Source: CAMCXE01 sp046347475 (GTDB lineage: Bacteria > Pseudomonadota > Gammaproteobacteria > Pseudomonadales > Cellvibrionaceae). Taken from it: a stretch of DNA of 64,000 nucleotides. The translations under genes were made by a program, and so were the position numbers. Shown piece by piece: positions 23,902 to 32,818 of the stretch (the first letter of the stretch is position 1; each line of letters opens with the position of its first letter). The stretch covers positions 248,001 to 312,000 of the forward strand of contig JAXMGD010000006.1 in NCBI GenBank assembly GCA_046347475.1. Direction: 5' to 3'. Under the pieces are notes generated by a model. The model was not told where the DNA came from and did no database searches. It saw only the letters and a list, made by a program, of their open reading frames with translations.

Positions 23902-26331
23902 TTATTCATTTTCCTGATGTTTGTTTTTTTCTCTATAAAATATATCTTTCCACTCTTGCAGTTTTTCATCGCAATCGGGCGCTATAAAATCAATTGATTT
24001 TATAAGAAACTGATTTTTTTCTTCATTTGGGTTTTCTAGTGCCTCCCTTGCTCTCTGGGTTAGTGCTGATTCCCTGGTGTTGTTTTCTTCGCTAAGCAAT
24101 TCGACCTTGTGCCTTTCGGGATCTGGGAAGCCAAATAGTCCTAGATAAAGCCACCAGTACGATTGATATGATGACTCCCTTTTTTTGTCCGATAATAGCT
24201 TGTGAAGTATATTTCTATTGCTCCTTTCTTGCTCTATGAGGGGGGTGATGAGTGCATGCAATAGATGTAGTGGTTCTTGATGTGAGCTATTAAATTCGCA
24301 AGTATGGGTTGTAATGCTTTTTATTAGCTGTTCAATTGTTTTTTTAAGTTTTGGGTAGTTATACGCTGATAGTGCTATTATTTGTAATGCAGCTAGGGTT
24401 TTTTTGGGGTCTTCTATGATGTCTTTTGTGGAGGGAGTAAAGGGGTTGGCAATTAGGTCATTTATTTCTTTTATGACTTTTCTCATGTTGTTGCTTGAGC
24501 GCCCTGTGAAAAATGTATTGTAAATGTGAGCGTTAAATGATTCATCGTTTCCTATTCTGGGGCAGGATATGCCTGCAAAGGGTCGGGTTATTGTGAGCGT
24601 CTGTGCATCCATTTTTTTTATTATTTGTTCCATGTTCATTGTGTCGTTGGCGGTGTGTGCGGTGTTAGCTGGGATTATGGATTCGCTGAATTTGGGTTGT
24701 AATTCAGTGGGCAAGAATTTTTTCCTGGATTCACGTAGCTCGGTTGTTGCCTGGTTGCTGTCGTGTTTTATGGCGGCTAGAATAAATAGGTCATTAATAT
24801 CTATTTCGCCGTATAGGCCGCGTTCGATCCAGATGTGATAGATTTCTCGAAAAATTTGTTTTAGGTGTCGGGGTGATTCAATGAGGTCTGTCCATATTCC
24901 TTCGGGTGTTTTGGGAGTTTCGCAGTAATTGACGCCGTTATTTGTTGCGTGGTTTAATATCATTGTTGTAAATTTAAAGATGATATCGTTGTAATTAGGT
25001 TTGTAAATATATTCTTTAAACAAAAGCACCCGTCTTAAAATCCCTTTGGGGTCGAAGCAGTCTTTACGATCCTCGGTAAGCTGCAACAATGCGTCATTAG
25101 GCAGTGATACAGCTACGCTGGTATTGCTAATCTTGTTAAGTCTGTCCAAGACCGATGAAACTATATTTAATGCCGCGTAAGAAGAGTCTTGATTGCGATC
25201 TATATCTTCAATAATTATTAAAAGCTGGAGATCCAGTTGTATGAGTACATTTTCGATCCCGCTAAGCACCTTTTTCGTGTCTCTATTTTGACCGTTCAGT
25301 AGATGGCTGATGAATCCTGTGATGCCTCGTGGGCTTGTAAGTGCATTGTGGTAATGTTGTGGCAGGCTGTAGAGTGCAGATACATCGGTATGTTTTGCTA
25401 GAGTATTGACAATTTCGGATATGATTTGCATGTCGAGGCTTTTTGCATCACGACCCCAGCAATCGATAGTGACTGCTACAATTTTTGTTTTATTTAATTC
25501 GCTTGTTTTTAATCGCTCATTGATTATGTTTTCTAGTCGCATGAGTAGGGATGTCTTTCCCATGCCATAGTTTGCCACCAGTGCAAAATTGGTTGGCTTA
25601 AATTTATTGTTGTTGTCGAAAAATAGGTTGCTGATTCTTTCTTCTATCCCGGTGTAGTCAATCAACCAGGGAGTGTTGGGTGGGAACGGTTTCTCTGATA
25701 ACAACCACTCCTTGAGTGCTTGCTCCGAAAGTTCTTCGGTGCTCGATTCACTTTCATTAGCTTCCGATTCTATTTTAGTTTTTTTCTGGGGTTGCAGTAG
25801 AGCAAGTGACGGCAGGAGGGAGGCGATAAGTGGAAGCCAGTAAACAAGAATTAATAGGGGTTTTTGCCATGCTAATTCCAAGAATATTCCTGCCATGCCA
25901 ACGGCCACAAACAGATTCGGCCGCGCTAATGCGGATTTAGGTGTGTGATTTTCATTCCAAACTTTAAAGTGTCTAGCGAGGAAGAGTGTGGCCGCGAAAA
26001 TTAATAGCGCCAAGAGTAAGTAAACAAAGGGTTGTGTTTCAAACAATCTGTACCAGCCCTTAGGTGGGGTTAGGGCAGGAAAAAATTGATTTAGCAATAG
26101 AAAGTTTAATGTGGCACCAATGGCTGAATATGCTGTGATAGTGAGCCAGCGTGAGATTATCTTTTTCCATTTGGCTGTAGTGGATATGATGTGGGCGATG
26201 ACTAAGATGAAGATCATTACGTATGGCAGGTACACGAGAAAATATGCGTTAGTTGTCTCCTGGTTTGCGTCGGATGGTGGTGTCAGCGTATGACTATTGG
26301 GTTTGGTGTCGGTGGGATTATTTGTGATCAA
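23902..26331 (-). CDS. Membrane-anchored KAP-family P-loop NTPase (module gene 1)
   Basis: 809 residues from the TTG at 26331. That start has no ribosome site and lies right against a C9 tract, so the true start is probably the ATG at 26489 in another frame (separate entry). Five membrane helices occupy about 29-180. An acidic linker (about 185-205) leads to a cytoplasmic NTPase domain with Walker A ANYGMGKTSLL (about 253-263) and a Walker B-like LLIIIEDIDRN (about 370-380). Both match the KAP family, whose members couple ATP hydrolysis to membrane-associated assemblies, often in mobile or defence-type loci. The last 300 residues are helical with no recognised effector domain. The gene is visibly richer in A/T than its neighbours, suggesting transfer. 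Confidence 0.8.
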   Translation of the reverse strand: MITNNPTDTKPNSHTLTPPSDANQETTNAYFLVYLPYVMIFILVIAHIISTTAKWKKIISRWLTITAYSAIGATLNFLLLNQFFPALTPPKGWYRLFETQPFVYLLLALLIFAATLFLARHFKVWNENHTPKSALARPNLFVAVGMAGIFLELAWQKPLLILVYWLPLIASLLPSLALLQPQKKTKIESEANESESSTEELSEQALKEWLLSEKPFPPNTPWLIDYTGIEERISNLFFDNNNKFKPTNFALVANYGMGKTSLLMRLENIINERLKTSELNKTKIVAVTIDCWGRDAKSLDMQIISEIVNTLAKHTDVSALYSLPQHYHNALTSPRGITGFISHLLNGQNRDTKKVLSGIENVLIQLDLQLLIIIEDIDRNQDSSYAALNIVSSVLDRLNKISNTSVAVSLPNDALLQLTEDRKDCFDPKGILRRVLLFKEYIYKPNYNDIIFKFTTMILNHATNNGVNYCETPKTPEGIWTDLIESPRHLKQIFREIYHIWIERGLYGEIDINDLFILAAIKHDSNQATTELRESRKKFLPTELQPKFSESIIPANTAHTANDTMNMEQIIKKMDAQTLTITRPFAGISCPRIGNDESFNAHIYNTFFTGRSSNNMRKVIKEINDLIANPFTPSTKDIIEDPKKTLAALQIIALSAYNYPKLKKTIEQLIKSITTHTCEFNSSHQEPLHLLHALITPLIEQERSNRNILHKLLSDKKRESSYQSYWWLYLGLFGFPDPERHKVELLSEENNTRESALTQRAREALENPNEEKNQFLIKSIDFIAPDCDEKLQEWKDIFYREKNKHQENE

Positions 26332-26489
26332 AGGGGGGGGGTATTGGTTATTGACTGAGATTGATTGGGGGCAACCACACTAAGTACGGTTTCCTGAGAG
26401 GTTGGTTGAATAATTGTTGTATGGGCGTTAACCGACCAGCAAACGAATAATAAAATTGCCGCGACTAAGGAATATATAATTTTTATCAT
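26328..26489 (-). pseudogene. Signal-peptide leader ORF out of frame with the KAP NTPase
   Basis: From ATG 26489 the frame reads MIKIIYSLVAAILLFVCWSV then NAHTTIIQ and a Thr/Gln/Pro-rich stretch, and ends at a TGA (26330-26328) just after the C9 tract. The signal peptide with a VNA-H cleavage site is convincing. One added C shifts the frame to ...ACC CCC CCC CCT TTG ATC, which enters the 809-residue KAP frame without a stop. I read this as the natural 5' end of that gene, switched off or damaged in this copy. The ribosome site is weak. Confidence 0.6.
26333..26341 (-). repeat. Homopolymeric C9 tract at the start of the KAP gene
   Basis: Nine G on the plus strand, nine C on the coding strand. 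It lies exactly where the signal-peptide frame would pass into the KAP frame. Ten C would be in frame and nine are not. Such tracts mutate by slipped-strand mispairing and are a common basis of phase variation. Confidence 0.85.
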
Positions 26490-26517
26490 GAGGATTTTTG
26501 TTCCGTAAACCTGGCAA

Positions 26518-26601
26518 TTAATTGAATGTGGTGGCTAGGAATATTAAATATTCCGCCCGCAGAATTTCGCCAGGGTGGATGGGGCGTATTTTGTTGGTTG
26601 C
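26518..26601 (-). pseudogene. Truncated HigA-type antitoxin, N-terminal remnant
   Basis: From ATG 26601, preceded by AAGGA, the first 20 residues read MATNKIRPIHPGEILRAEYL, the conserved start of HigA/VapI antitoxins. The frame then diverges (IFLATTFN) and stops after 27 codons; a normal protein has about 95 or more. The helix-turn-helix is missing and no higB toxin is visible on either side. The break lies about 30 bases before the KAP leader ORF, so it may mark the edge of an insertion. Confidence 0.7.
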
Positions 26602-26695
26602 CATAAAAATCCTTGATATTAGGTTGCTGCAAAATTTAAAAAATGTGTGTTTTGATTTTTGCTTGGATTGTGCTGGTGCTTTGTGCTCTGTATAA

Positions 26696-26819
26696 AACCC
26701 CCTCCCGGCCTCCCCCTTTAAAAGGGGGAGGAGCAAAGATGTTCAAACCATTGCATTTTCCTGTGTGCCAGGTTTTTTGCTCCCTCCCCTTTTTAAGCGG
26801 AGGGTTGGGGTGGGGTTTA
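26696..26819. repeat. Large imperfect inverted repeat of C/G-rich units
   Basis: AACCCCCTCCCGGCCTCCCC with CTTTAAAAGGGGGAGGAGC (26696-26734) is mirrored by GCTCCCTCCCCTTTTTAAGC with GGAGGGTTGGGGTGGGGTTT (26780-26819), about 45 bases apart. Each arm is itself palindromic. It is related in style to the repeats near 38 and 4482 and sits between the HigA remnant and ilvE. Confidence 0.65.
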
Positions 26820-26916
26820 TGGGCTAGGTGTATAGCTAGGTAAATAATAAAAATACAAAATACTTAAATTAATATTGCTTTCGAGTGGGGGCGCTGGCTG
26901 AATAGTTTTTGATTTA

Positions 26917-26942
26917 TAAAAAAGCCGCGTTAAACGCGGCTC
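26917..26942 (-). terminator. Terminator after ilvE
   Basis: On the minus strand AGCCGCGT-TTA-ACGCGGCT forms an 8-bp stem followed by TTTTTTA. It lies just beyond the ilvE stop and ends the long minus-strand operon. Confidence 0.85.
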
Positions 26943-26951
26943 TTAAAAAAA

Positions 26952-27878
26952 CTATTTCGTCGGCGCCAGCCAATCAAAATGATTCTCCAGCTTCCCTTTC
27001 ACCGCATCAAAATACATGGCCTGCAACCGTGTGGTAATAGGCCCGCGTTTGCCTTCACCAATAATTCGTCCATCCAGTTCGCGAATCGGTAAAACCTCTG
27101 CCGCAGTCCCGGTAAAAAACGCTTCATCGGCAACATAAACTTCATCGCGAGTAATACGTTTTTCTTTAATAGTGTAACCACACTCGGCGGCCAAATGGAA
27201 AATAGTATTGCGGGTGATGCCGTCTAAACAGCTGGTGAGTTCTGGGGTGTAAATAACGCCGTCGCGCACTAAAAAGAAGTTTTCACCAGAGCCTTCTGCT
27301 ACATAGCCTTCGGCATCTAATAACAGAGCTTCTTCACAGCCACAGTCCAGGGCTTCGCGCAGGGCGAGCATGGAGTTGATGTAGTGGCCGTTGGCTTTGG
27401 CTTTACACATGGAAATATTTACATGGTGGCGGGTGTAGCTGCTGGTGCGCACTTTAATGCCCGCTTCTTTGGCCTCTGGGCTCATGTAAGAAGGCCAGTT
27501 CCAGGCGGCCACAATTACGTGGGCTTTTAAATTATCCGCGCGCAGGCCCATGCCTTCGGAGCCGTAAAATACCATGGGGCGCAGGTAGGCTTCGGTGAGG
27601 TTGTTCGCGCGGATCACTTGTTTGTGGGCTTCGTTCACTTGCTCTTTTGTGTAGGGCATGGCCATACGCATGATGTGGGCGGAGCGGAATAGGCGGTCGG
27701 TGTGTTCTTTTAAACGGAATACAGCGGTGCCGTGGTTGGCGGTGGCGTAGGCGCGCACGCCTTCGAATACGCCCATGCCGTAGTGCAGTGTGTGGGTGAG
27801 GACGTGAACTTTGGCGTCGCGCCAGGGGATGAGTTCGCCATCAAACCAGATGGTGCCGTCGCGGTCGGCAAATGACAT
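26952..27878 (-). CDS. ilvE: Branched-chain amino acid aminotransferase
   Basis: Last step of leucine, isoleucine and valine synthesis, using PLP. 308 residues from ATG 27878 (GGAG upstream; the frame extends 5' without a ribosome site). Motifs are TIWFDGELIPWRDAKVHVLT, HYGMGVFEGVRAY, the PLP-Lys region CKAKANGHYINSMLALREA, EGSGENFFLV and FFTGTAAEVLPI. It lies 75 bases after glnE on the same strand, the order seen in Pseudomonas. The waa genes often found next in that group are replaced here by repeats and the KAP block. Confidence 0.96.
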   Translation of the reverse strand: MSFADRDGTIWFDGELIPWRDAKVHVLTHTLHYGMGVFEGVRAYATANHGTAVFRLKEHTDRLFRSAHIMRMAMPYTKEQVNEAHKQVIRANNLTEAYLRPMVFYGSEGMGLRADNLKAHVIVAAWNWPSYMSPEAKEAGIKVRTSSYTRHHVNISMCKAKANGHYINSMLALREALDCGCEEALLLDAEGYVAEGSGENFFLVRDGVIYTPELTSCLDGITRNTIFHLAAECGYTIKEKRITRDEVYVADEAFFTGTAAEVLPIRELDGRIIGEGKRGPITTRLQAMYFDAVKGKLENHFDWLAPTK

Positions 27879-27952
27879 AGTGTGCTCCAGGAAGCCTTTG
27901 GCTTGTTTGTGTCTGTGAAAGGTTAGTAAATCGGCTGGTGCTTGTGTTTTGG

Positions 27953-30814
27953 CTAGGGCTCGGGGCCTGTGCTGGGCGCTTCGCCAATCACCTGCTGCCA
28001 TAGGGCGCACACCTGTGCTATGGGCTCGGCCAATAGGTGCCGCTGGGTGATGGCGGGTGCTTGCTGCAGTGCCAGTTTGTGGCCTAGCGTCCGGTACTCT
28101 TTGTAGGCGTTGATCAGTTGGTGGGCCTGTTGGGCTGCCAACCGTCCGGTGGTTTCCAAGCTGCCTAGGATGCGGATGTTGTCCGTATAGCGCACAAGGG
28201 ATGAGTCGGCGTGTGCCCAGGCCAGTGCTAGGTATTGAACCATAAATTCAATGTCCACGATACCGCCAGCATCCTGCTTGAGGTTGAATAAGCCCGCTGC
28301 CTGGTCGCTTTTTTTGCTGCCCAATTGGCTGCGCATTTTGGCGCGCATACTACGCACCTCGTCGTTGAGTTTAGTCAGCTCGCGCGCTTGGCAGAGGATG
28401 TTCAGGCGCACTTGGTTAAAAGCCGCTTGCAGGCTGGCATCGCCTGCGACCGGGCGGGCGCGCACCAAGGCTTGGTGCTCCCAAGTCCAGGCGGATTCGC
28501 GCTGGTATTTTTCAAAGGCGGTAAGGCTTGTTACCAAGGGGCCTGAGTTGCCGGAGGGGCGCAGGCGCACGTCCACTTCATAGAGTTCGCCGGAGGCGGT
28601 TTTGGTGGCCAGTATATGGATGAGCTTTTGTGCCAGGCGCGGGTAAAACACGCTGGCCTCTATGGGTTTGGCGCCCTTGGTTTGGCTGTTGGGGTCGCTG
28701 TTGTGCAGGAATACTAGGTCTAAATCCGAGCCGTGGGCGAGTTCTAAGCCGCCGAGTTTGCCGTAGGCGACTATGACAAATGGCAGGCTGGCCGGGTCTT
28801 GGCCCTCGCCTGCCAGGCTGCCGTGTTTACTGATCATGTCGTCTTTGGCGAGGTTGTAGGCGTAGTCGATGATGACTTCGGCCAGGTAGGTGAGGCAGTC
28901 GCTGACACGCATTAGGGGCAATACGCCGGTGACTTCACAGGCGGCGATCTTCAGAGCCTGCGCCCAGCGGAAGTAGCGCAAGCCCTCCATTTGCGCTTCT
29001 AAATCGGTAGGCTCAATGCGCAGCATGTGCTGGCGCAGCTCTTGGGCCAGTTCCACCTGGGTGGGAATTTGGTAGAGGCTGCTGGGGTTAATTAATTCGT
29101 CCAATAGAGCGGGGTGTTTGGTGAGGCGCTCGGCGATCCAACTGCTGGCGTCGCAGAGTTTTACCAGCTGGGCCAGGGCTTGGGGGTTTTCAATTAACAG
29201 TAATAAATAAGCACTGCGGCGGGCCACGGCTTCCACAAACGGCAGCAGGCGGGTGAGGGCTTGCTGTGGCTGTTGGGCCTGTTTCAGGGCGCGCAGTAAT
29301 TTCGGGATAAACACATCCAAGCGCTCGCGGCTGTGGGCGTGCATGGCGAGAATTTTCGGGCTTTGGCGCAGGCTTTTCAGCAAGGCCAAGGCTTCGGCCT
29401 CAGGGCTAAAACCCCAGGCGGCCAGCTGGTTGAGCAGGTTTTCCTCGTGGCCGAGGATGCCCAGCCACAGGCTTTGGTAGGGCGCTAAGGGGTCGCTGTT
29501 CTGCTCGTCGCTATCGGTAGGGCTGGCCACCACGGCGGCAAACTCGCGGCTCACGCAGTCGCGGTGTTGGTTGAGGGCGGCGTAAAAAGCCTGCCAATGC
29601 TCAAAGCCCATCACCCAGGCTAAGCGCGCCTGCTCCAGAGGGCTGCTGGGCAGTGCTTGGGTTTGTCTGTCCTCCAGGGCCTGCAAGGCGTGTTCGGTAT
29701 TGCGCAAAAACCAATAGGCATCGATGAGCTGCTCGGCAACCTCCGTGGGCAGGGCGTTTTTTTGGCTGAGGTAGCGCAGCACTGGAATTAAACTGCGCGC
29801 CTGCAAGGGCTGCTCGCGCCCACCGCGCAGCAGTTGAAAGGCCTGGGCGATAAATTCAATTTCGCGAATGCCACCGGCGCCGAGTTTTACATCCTCCTCT
29901 TTGCCTTTTTTATTTACCTCGCGGGAAATCATTAATTTTAAATTGCGCAGGGCCTGAATAACTGAAAAATCCGTGTATTTGCGGTAGGTAAAACTGCGCA
30001 AAATCGCCATTAAGTGTTCGGCCTGCGCCGCTTCGCCATTGTGCGCACACACCCGCGCTTTAATCATGGCAAAGCGCTCCCACTCGCGGCCGTGGTTGTG
30101 GTAATAATCCTCTAGGGCTTCAAAACTGCAGGCGAGCACACCGCTCTGGCCAAACGGGCGCAGGCGCATATCCACGCGAAAGACAAAACCATCGGCGGTA
30201 TTGGTATCCAATAATTTAATTAAGCGCTGGCCGAGATTGGCAAAAAATTCACTGTTACTGAGGCTTTTGGCGCCTTGGCTGTGGCCTGTGGCTGGGTAGG
30301 CAAAAATCAGGTCAATATCCGAGGATAAATTTAATTCGCCGGAGCCGAGCTTGCCCATGCCAATCACAAAAAAACCTTGTTTATTGCCCTGTTTATCCTG
30401 CGGCTCGCCAAAACTATTGATTAATTGCGGGTAGAGAAATTCCACCCCCGCTTGAATACAGCTATCTGCCAATTGGCTCAACGCCGCACAGGTAGCCTGC
30501 GGGGCCACCAAGCGGTTTAAATCCCGCCAAATAATGCCCAGCATTTGTTGGTTGCGGTATTGGCGCAGGGTTTTAGCGGCCGCTGCTTCATCACCCTCTA
30601 ATTGCGGCGGCGCGGCTGTGCTCATGGGGTTGTGAATAAGGTGCTCTAACCAAGTGGGGTTGCGCTGGAATTGCTGGCGCGCCCAGAGGCTGCCTATGAT
30701 GACGCGCTTAAGTTGCTGGGCTTGCTGCTCATTGAGCGGCGCCTGAATATTAAGGGCGCAAAGGTCTGTGGCGTATTGATTATTTAATTCTGCGGGGGGA
30801 GGTATTAGCTGCAT
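27953..30814 (-). CDS. glnE: Bifunctional glutamine synthetase adenylyltransferase/removing enzyme
   Basis: 953 residues, close to E. coli GlnE (946). Two nucleotidyltransferase domains each carry the metal motif: GMGKLGSGELNLSSDIDLIF in the N-terminal (deadenylylating) half and AYGKLGGLELAHGSDLDLVF in the C-terminal (adenylylating) half. Helical glutamate-ammonia ligase regulatory domains separate them, and IREIEFIAQAFQLLRGG / VDIEFMVQYLALAWA follow each. It adjusts glutamine synthetase activity to nitrogen supply with PII. It belongs to the minus-strand run ending with ilvE. Confidence 0.97.
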   Translation of the reverse strand: MQLIPPPAELNNQYATDLCALNIQAPLNEQQAQQLKRVIIGSLWARQQFQRNPTWLEHLIHNPMSTAAPPQLEGDEAAAAKTLRQYRNQQMLGIIWRDLNRLVAPQATCAALSQLADSCIQAGVEFLYPQLINSFGEPQDKQGNKQGFFVIGMGKLGSGELNLSSDIDLIFAYPATGHSQGAKSLSNSEFFANLGQRLIKLLDTNTADGFVFRVDMRLRPFGQSGVLACSFEALEDYYHNHGREWERFAMIKARVCAHNGEAAQAEHLMAILRSFTYRKYTDFSVIQALRNLKLMISREVNKKGKEEDVKLGAGGIREIEFIAQAFQLLRGGREQPLQARSLIPVLRYLSQKNALPTEVAEQLIDAYWFLRNTEHALQALEDRQTQALPSSPLEQARLAWVMGFEHWQAFYAALNQHRDCVSREFAAVVASPTDSDEQNSDPLAPYQSLWLGILGHEENLLNQLAAWGFSPEAEALALLKSLRQSPKILAMHAHSRERLDVFIPKLLRALKQAQQPQQALTRLLPFVEAVARRSAYLLLLIENPQALAQLVKLCDASSWIAERLTKHPALLDELINPSSLYQIPTQVELAQELRQHMLRIEPTDLEAQMEGLRYFRWAQALKIAACEVTGVLPLMRVSDCLTYLAEVIIDYAYNLAKDDMISKHGSLAGEGQDPASLPFVIVAYGKLGGLELAHGSDLDLVFLHNSDPNSQTKGAKPIEASVFYPRLAQKLIHILATKTASGELYEVDVRLRPSGNSGPLVTSLTAFEKYQRESAWTWEHQALVRARPVAGDASLQAAFNQVRLNILCQARELTKLNDEVRSMRAKMRSQLGSKKSDQAAGLFNLKQDAGGIVDIEFMVQYLALAWAHADSSLVRYTDNIRILGSLETTGRLAAQQAHQLINAYKEYRTLGHKLALQQAPAITQRHLLAEPIAQVCALWQQVIGEAPSTGPEP

Positions 30815-30832
30815 AAAATTCCTTCGGGATAA

Positions 30833-31747
30833 TTATTGAAATACCGCATGTTGTTTAAATAATGCGTCTAAATACCGGCTGTCTTCGGCGGGGTGTTTTA
30901 AGCGCTCAATAGGCACTCCGTGCAGTTGCGCCATGGCGGCCACACGGCCTTGTTTTTGAAAATAACTCATGGGGAATTGCCGGTAAATAGGATCACCAAA
31001 GGCCTCTTGTGGGGTGATAATTTCTCCGCCCTGTTTGCGAATATGAGCTATTAAATCGCTCAAGAATAATGCTGTGGTATCGTTCTCGTGGAGTAATAAA
31101 ACATGCGGGGCAGAGGCGCCATAGGTGGTGCGTGCCAATGCATCAAAAAACTCAATGGCCTCCCACATTACCTGCACATACAGTCGGCGCGCCTTGGCGA
31201 AATTAATTTTTTTACCTTCGCTGGCGGCGTTCACCAGGAGGGAATTGATGTACCAATCGGCGTTATCAATGGTGACAAAACCATCCTGATAACCCAGTTG
31301 GGCAAGATTAGTTTGAATATAACCAATGCTGTCGAGGTCTTTGCCGTAGTGTAAAAAAGGCGGTCGAAAATAAGGCAAAAAATTATCCAGATCTTTAAGC
31401 GCCAAATGCGCCCTATAGGCATCGGTTAAAAAATCTTCCGAGCTTATTTCGTTGGCCGAGCGGTGGCTGTAACTGTGGTTGGCTATATGAAATCCTGCAG
31501 CGGCGTAGCGCTTTAGCCTGGGCAGTGTCGTGGTATTTAGATTATCCGCTTTGACAAAAAATAGCGCATCTTGGACTTTTTGTTTGTGTAGGGCGGCAAT
31601 AATTTTGTCTGTGCGCTCATTGCCCGTGAGCAAAGCGCTATCAGGTGTGGGGGCATCATCAAAAGTGAGGGCGATTTTGCCGCTGAAGGCGAGGCTAGGC
31701 ACAACCCAGCTCAGGCAGGTTAGCACCAAAAGCAGTTGTTTAAGCAT
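30833..31747 (-). CDS. Exported polysaccharide deacetylase
   Basis: 304 residues with a signal peptide of about 20 (LLVLTCLSWVVPSLA). It has the NodB-type motifs: KIALTFDDAPTPDS (catalytic and metal Asp), HIANHSYSHRS (metal His pair), YFRPPFLHYGKD and a final VLLLHENDT. These enzymes remove acetyl groups from N-acetylglucosamine or xylan chains in the envelope or environment. It lies 18 bases upstream of glnE and is probably co-transcribed with it. Confidence 0.88.
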   Translation of the reverse strand: MLKQLLLVLTCLSWVVPSLAFSGKIALTFDDAPTPDSALLTGNERTDKIIAALHKQKVQDALFFVKADNLNTTTLPRLKRYAAAGFHIANHSYSHRSANEISSEDFLTDAYRAHLALKDLDNFLPYFRPPFLHYGKDLDSIGYIQTNLAQLGYQDGFVTIDNADWYINSLLVNAASEGKKINFAKARRLYVQVMWEAIEFFDALARTTYGASAPHVLLLHENDTTALFLSDLIAHIRKQGGEIITPQEAFGDPIYRQFPMSYFQKQGRVAAMAQLHGVPIERLKHPAEDSRYLDALFKQHAVFQ

Positions 31748-31780
31748 AAGTATCTTTTGTGCCCTGTTATTGAGTAGGGA

Positions 31781-32302
31781 TTAATACAATTCATTGGCGT
31801 TATGTGGTTTTTGTGTGCAAGCGTCTTGTTTTGAGGCCGATTGTTTTTGCGGCTCGCAACAGGCGGATGATCTCGCGTCGTTTGTTTCGATAAACTGAGT
31901 AGACCAGATTAATCCATATATTCCCACGCCTATGAGCAGAGCAATCAAGCTAAAAAATACATAGGCGCGCAGCTTGGCTTTAAAGCCGTACACATAAGGC
32001 GTAGGTTTAAAGACTTTTTGGCCGGCTAAGGGGTATTGTGCTAAGCGTAAAATTGCTGTGTATTCACGGCCCCACAGCGCCACAAGCAGTACAGCAAATA
32101 GCAGCGGGCTACAAAATACAGGTATAAATACCAAGTAGGCGCCATCAATACCCCAATAGGTTCGGCACGGCGCTGTATTGGCGAATTCTTTAAAAGCGGG
32201 CAATAAATAGAAGTGTAAGCACGCCAGCAATGGTAATGACCAGGCTGCGTGTGTGACAACAATCCTGAGCCTTTCTTGGCGGGAATATTCCGGTGCTAAC
32301 AT
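31781..32302 (-). CDS. Hypothetical membrane protein
   Basis: 173 residues with three predicted helices: about 15-35 (HAAWSLPLLACLHFYLLPA), 50-72 (YLVFIPVFCSPLLFAVLLVAL) and 115-138 (AYVFFSLIALLIGVGIYGLIW). A polar C-terminal tail carries a Cys pair (SACCEPQ). No family recognised. It lies between the deacetylase and the small gene at 32314 on the same strand. Confidence 0.7.
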   Translation of the reverse strand: MLAPEYSRQERLRIVVTHAAWSLPLLACLHFYLLPAFKEFANTAPCRTYWGIDGAYLVFIPVFCSPLLFAVLLVALWGREYTAILRLAQYPLAGQKVFKPTPYVYGFKAKLRAYVFFSLIALLIGVGIYGLIWSTQFIETNDARSSACCEPQKQSASKQDACTQKPHNANELY

Positions 32303-32313
32303 AGGTGCAATAC

Positions 32314-32754
32314 CTAGTTGCCAAAGTTGCGAGAATCCAGCAGCGTCTGCCGCATTAATTCCGCCAGCGAAAACGACGTGCCCTCCTTAAGTTCCCGCCG
32401 AATACAATTCACCAAAACATAATCCTGTTTCGCCAGCGGCGTGATGGGTTGTGCACTGGTAAAACTGGGGGTGAGGCTTGTGAGTAATAAAAAGCCCTTG
32501 TGGCTCAGCACTATTTGATCCACCGCCTCCTGGCGAATAAGGGTTTCATAACGCACATAATCGCTTTGCGCCAACCACAAAATAGTGTGCAAACAGGCTA
32601 AATGGCGGGGGCTGTGTAGGCCGAATTCATCGGGTTTATCCGGCCCGGCTACGTCTTCCACATACAGGGTGGTTTTGCGCGGGAATTGATTGTAGAGCGC
32701 TACCAAAATACGGGCGGTATCGCGATAAAAGTCGTCGATATGAATATCGCTCAC
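32314..32754 (-). CDS. Conserved-looking hypothetical cytoplasmic protein
   Basis: 146 residues, soluble. It has a mixed helical layout, with YRDTARILVALYNQFPRKTTLYVED, GLHSPRHLACLHTILWLAQSDYVRYE and VDQIVLSHKGFLLLTSL suggesting a winged-helix-like fold. I cannot name the family. It is the first gene of the minus-strand run towards ilvE; the following gene starts 11 bases after its stop. Confidence 0.7.
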   Translation of the reverse strand: MSDIHIDDFYRDTARILVALYNQFPRKTTLYVEDVAGPDKPDEFGLHSPRHLACLHTILWLAQSDYVRYETLIRQEAVDQIVLSHKGFLLLTSLTPSFTSAQPITPLAKQDYVLVNCIRRELKEGTSFSLAELMRQTLLDSRNFGN

Positions 32755-32818
32755 AGCATTGTCCTCAAGGAATTAGACTTTTATTGAGTGGGCAGAGGTT
32801 TTTGTACGCTACAAACAA

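Noticed and set aside
22498..26331. Interpretation of the KAP module as a prophage or integrative element
   Set aside because: No integrase, attachment-site duplication or phage gene is visible; tRNA genes lie 9 kb away.
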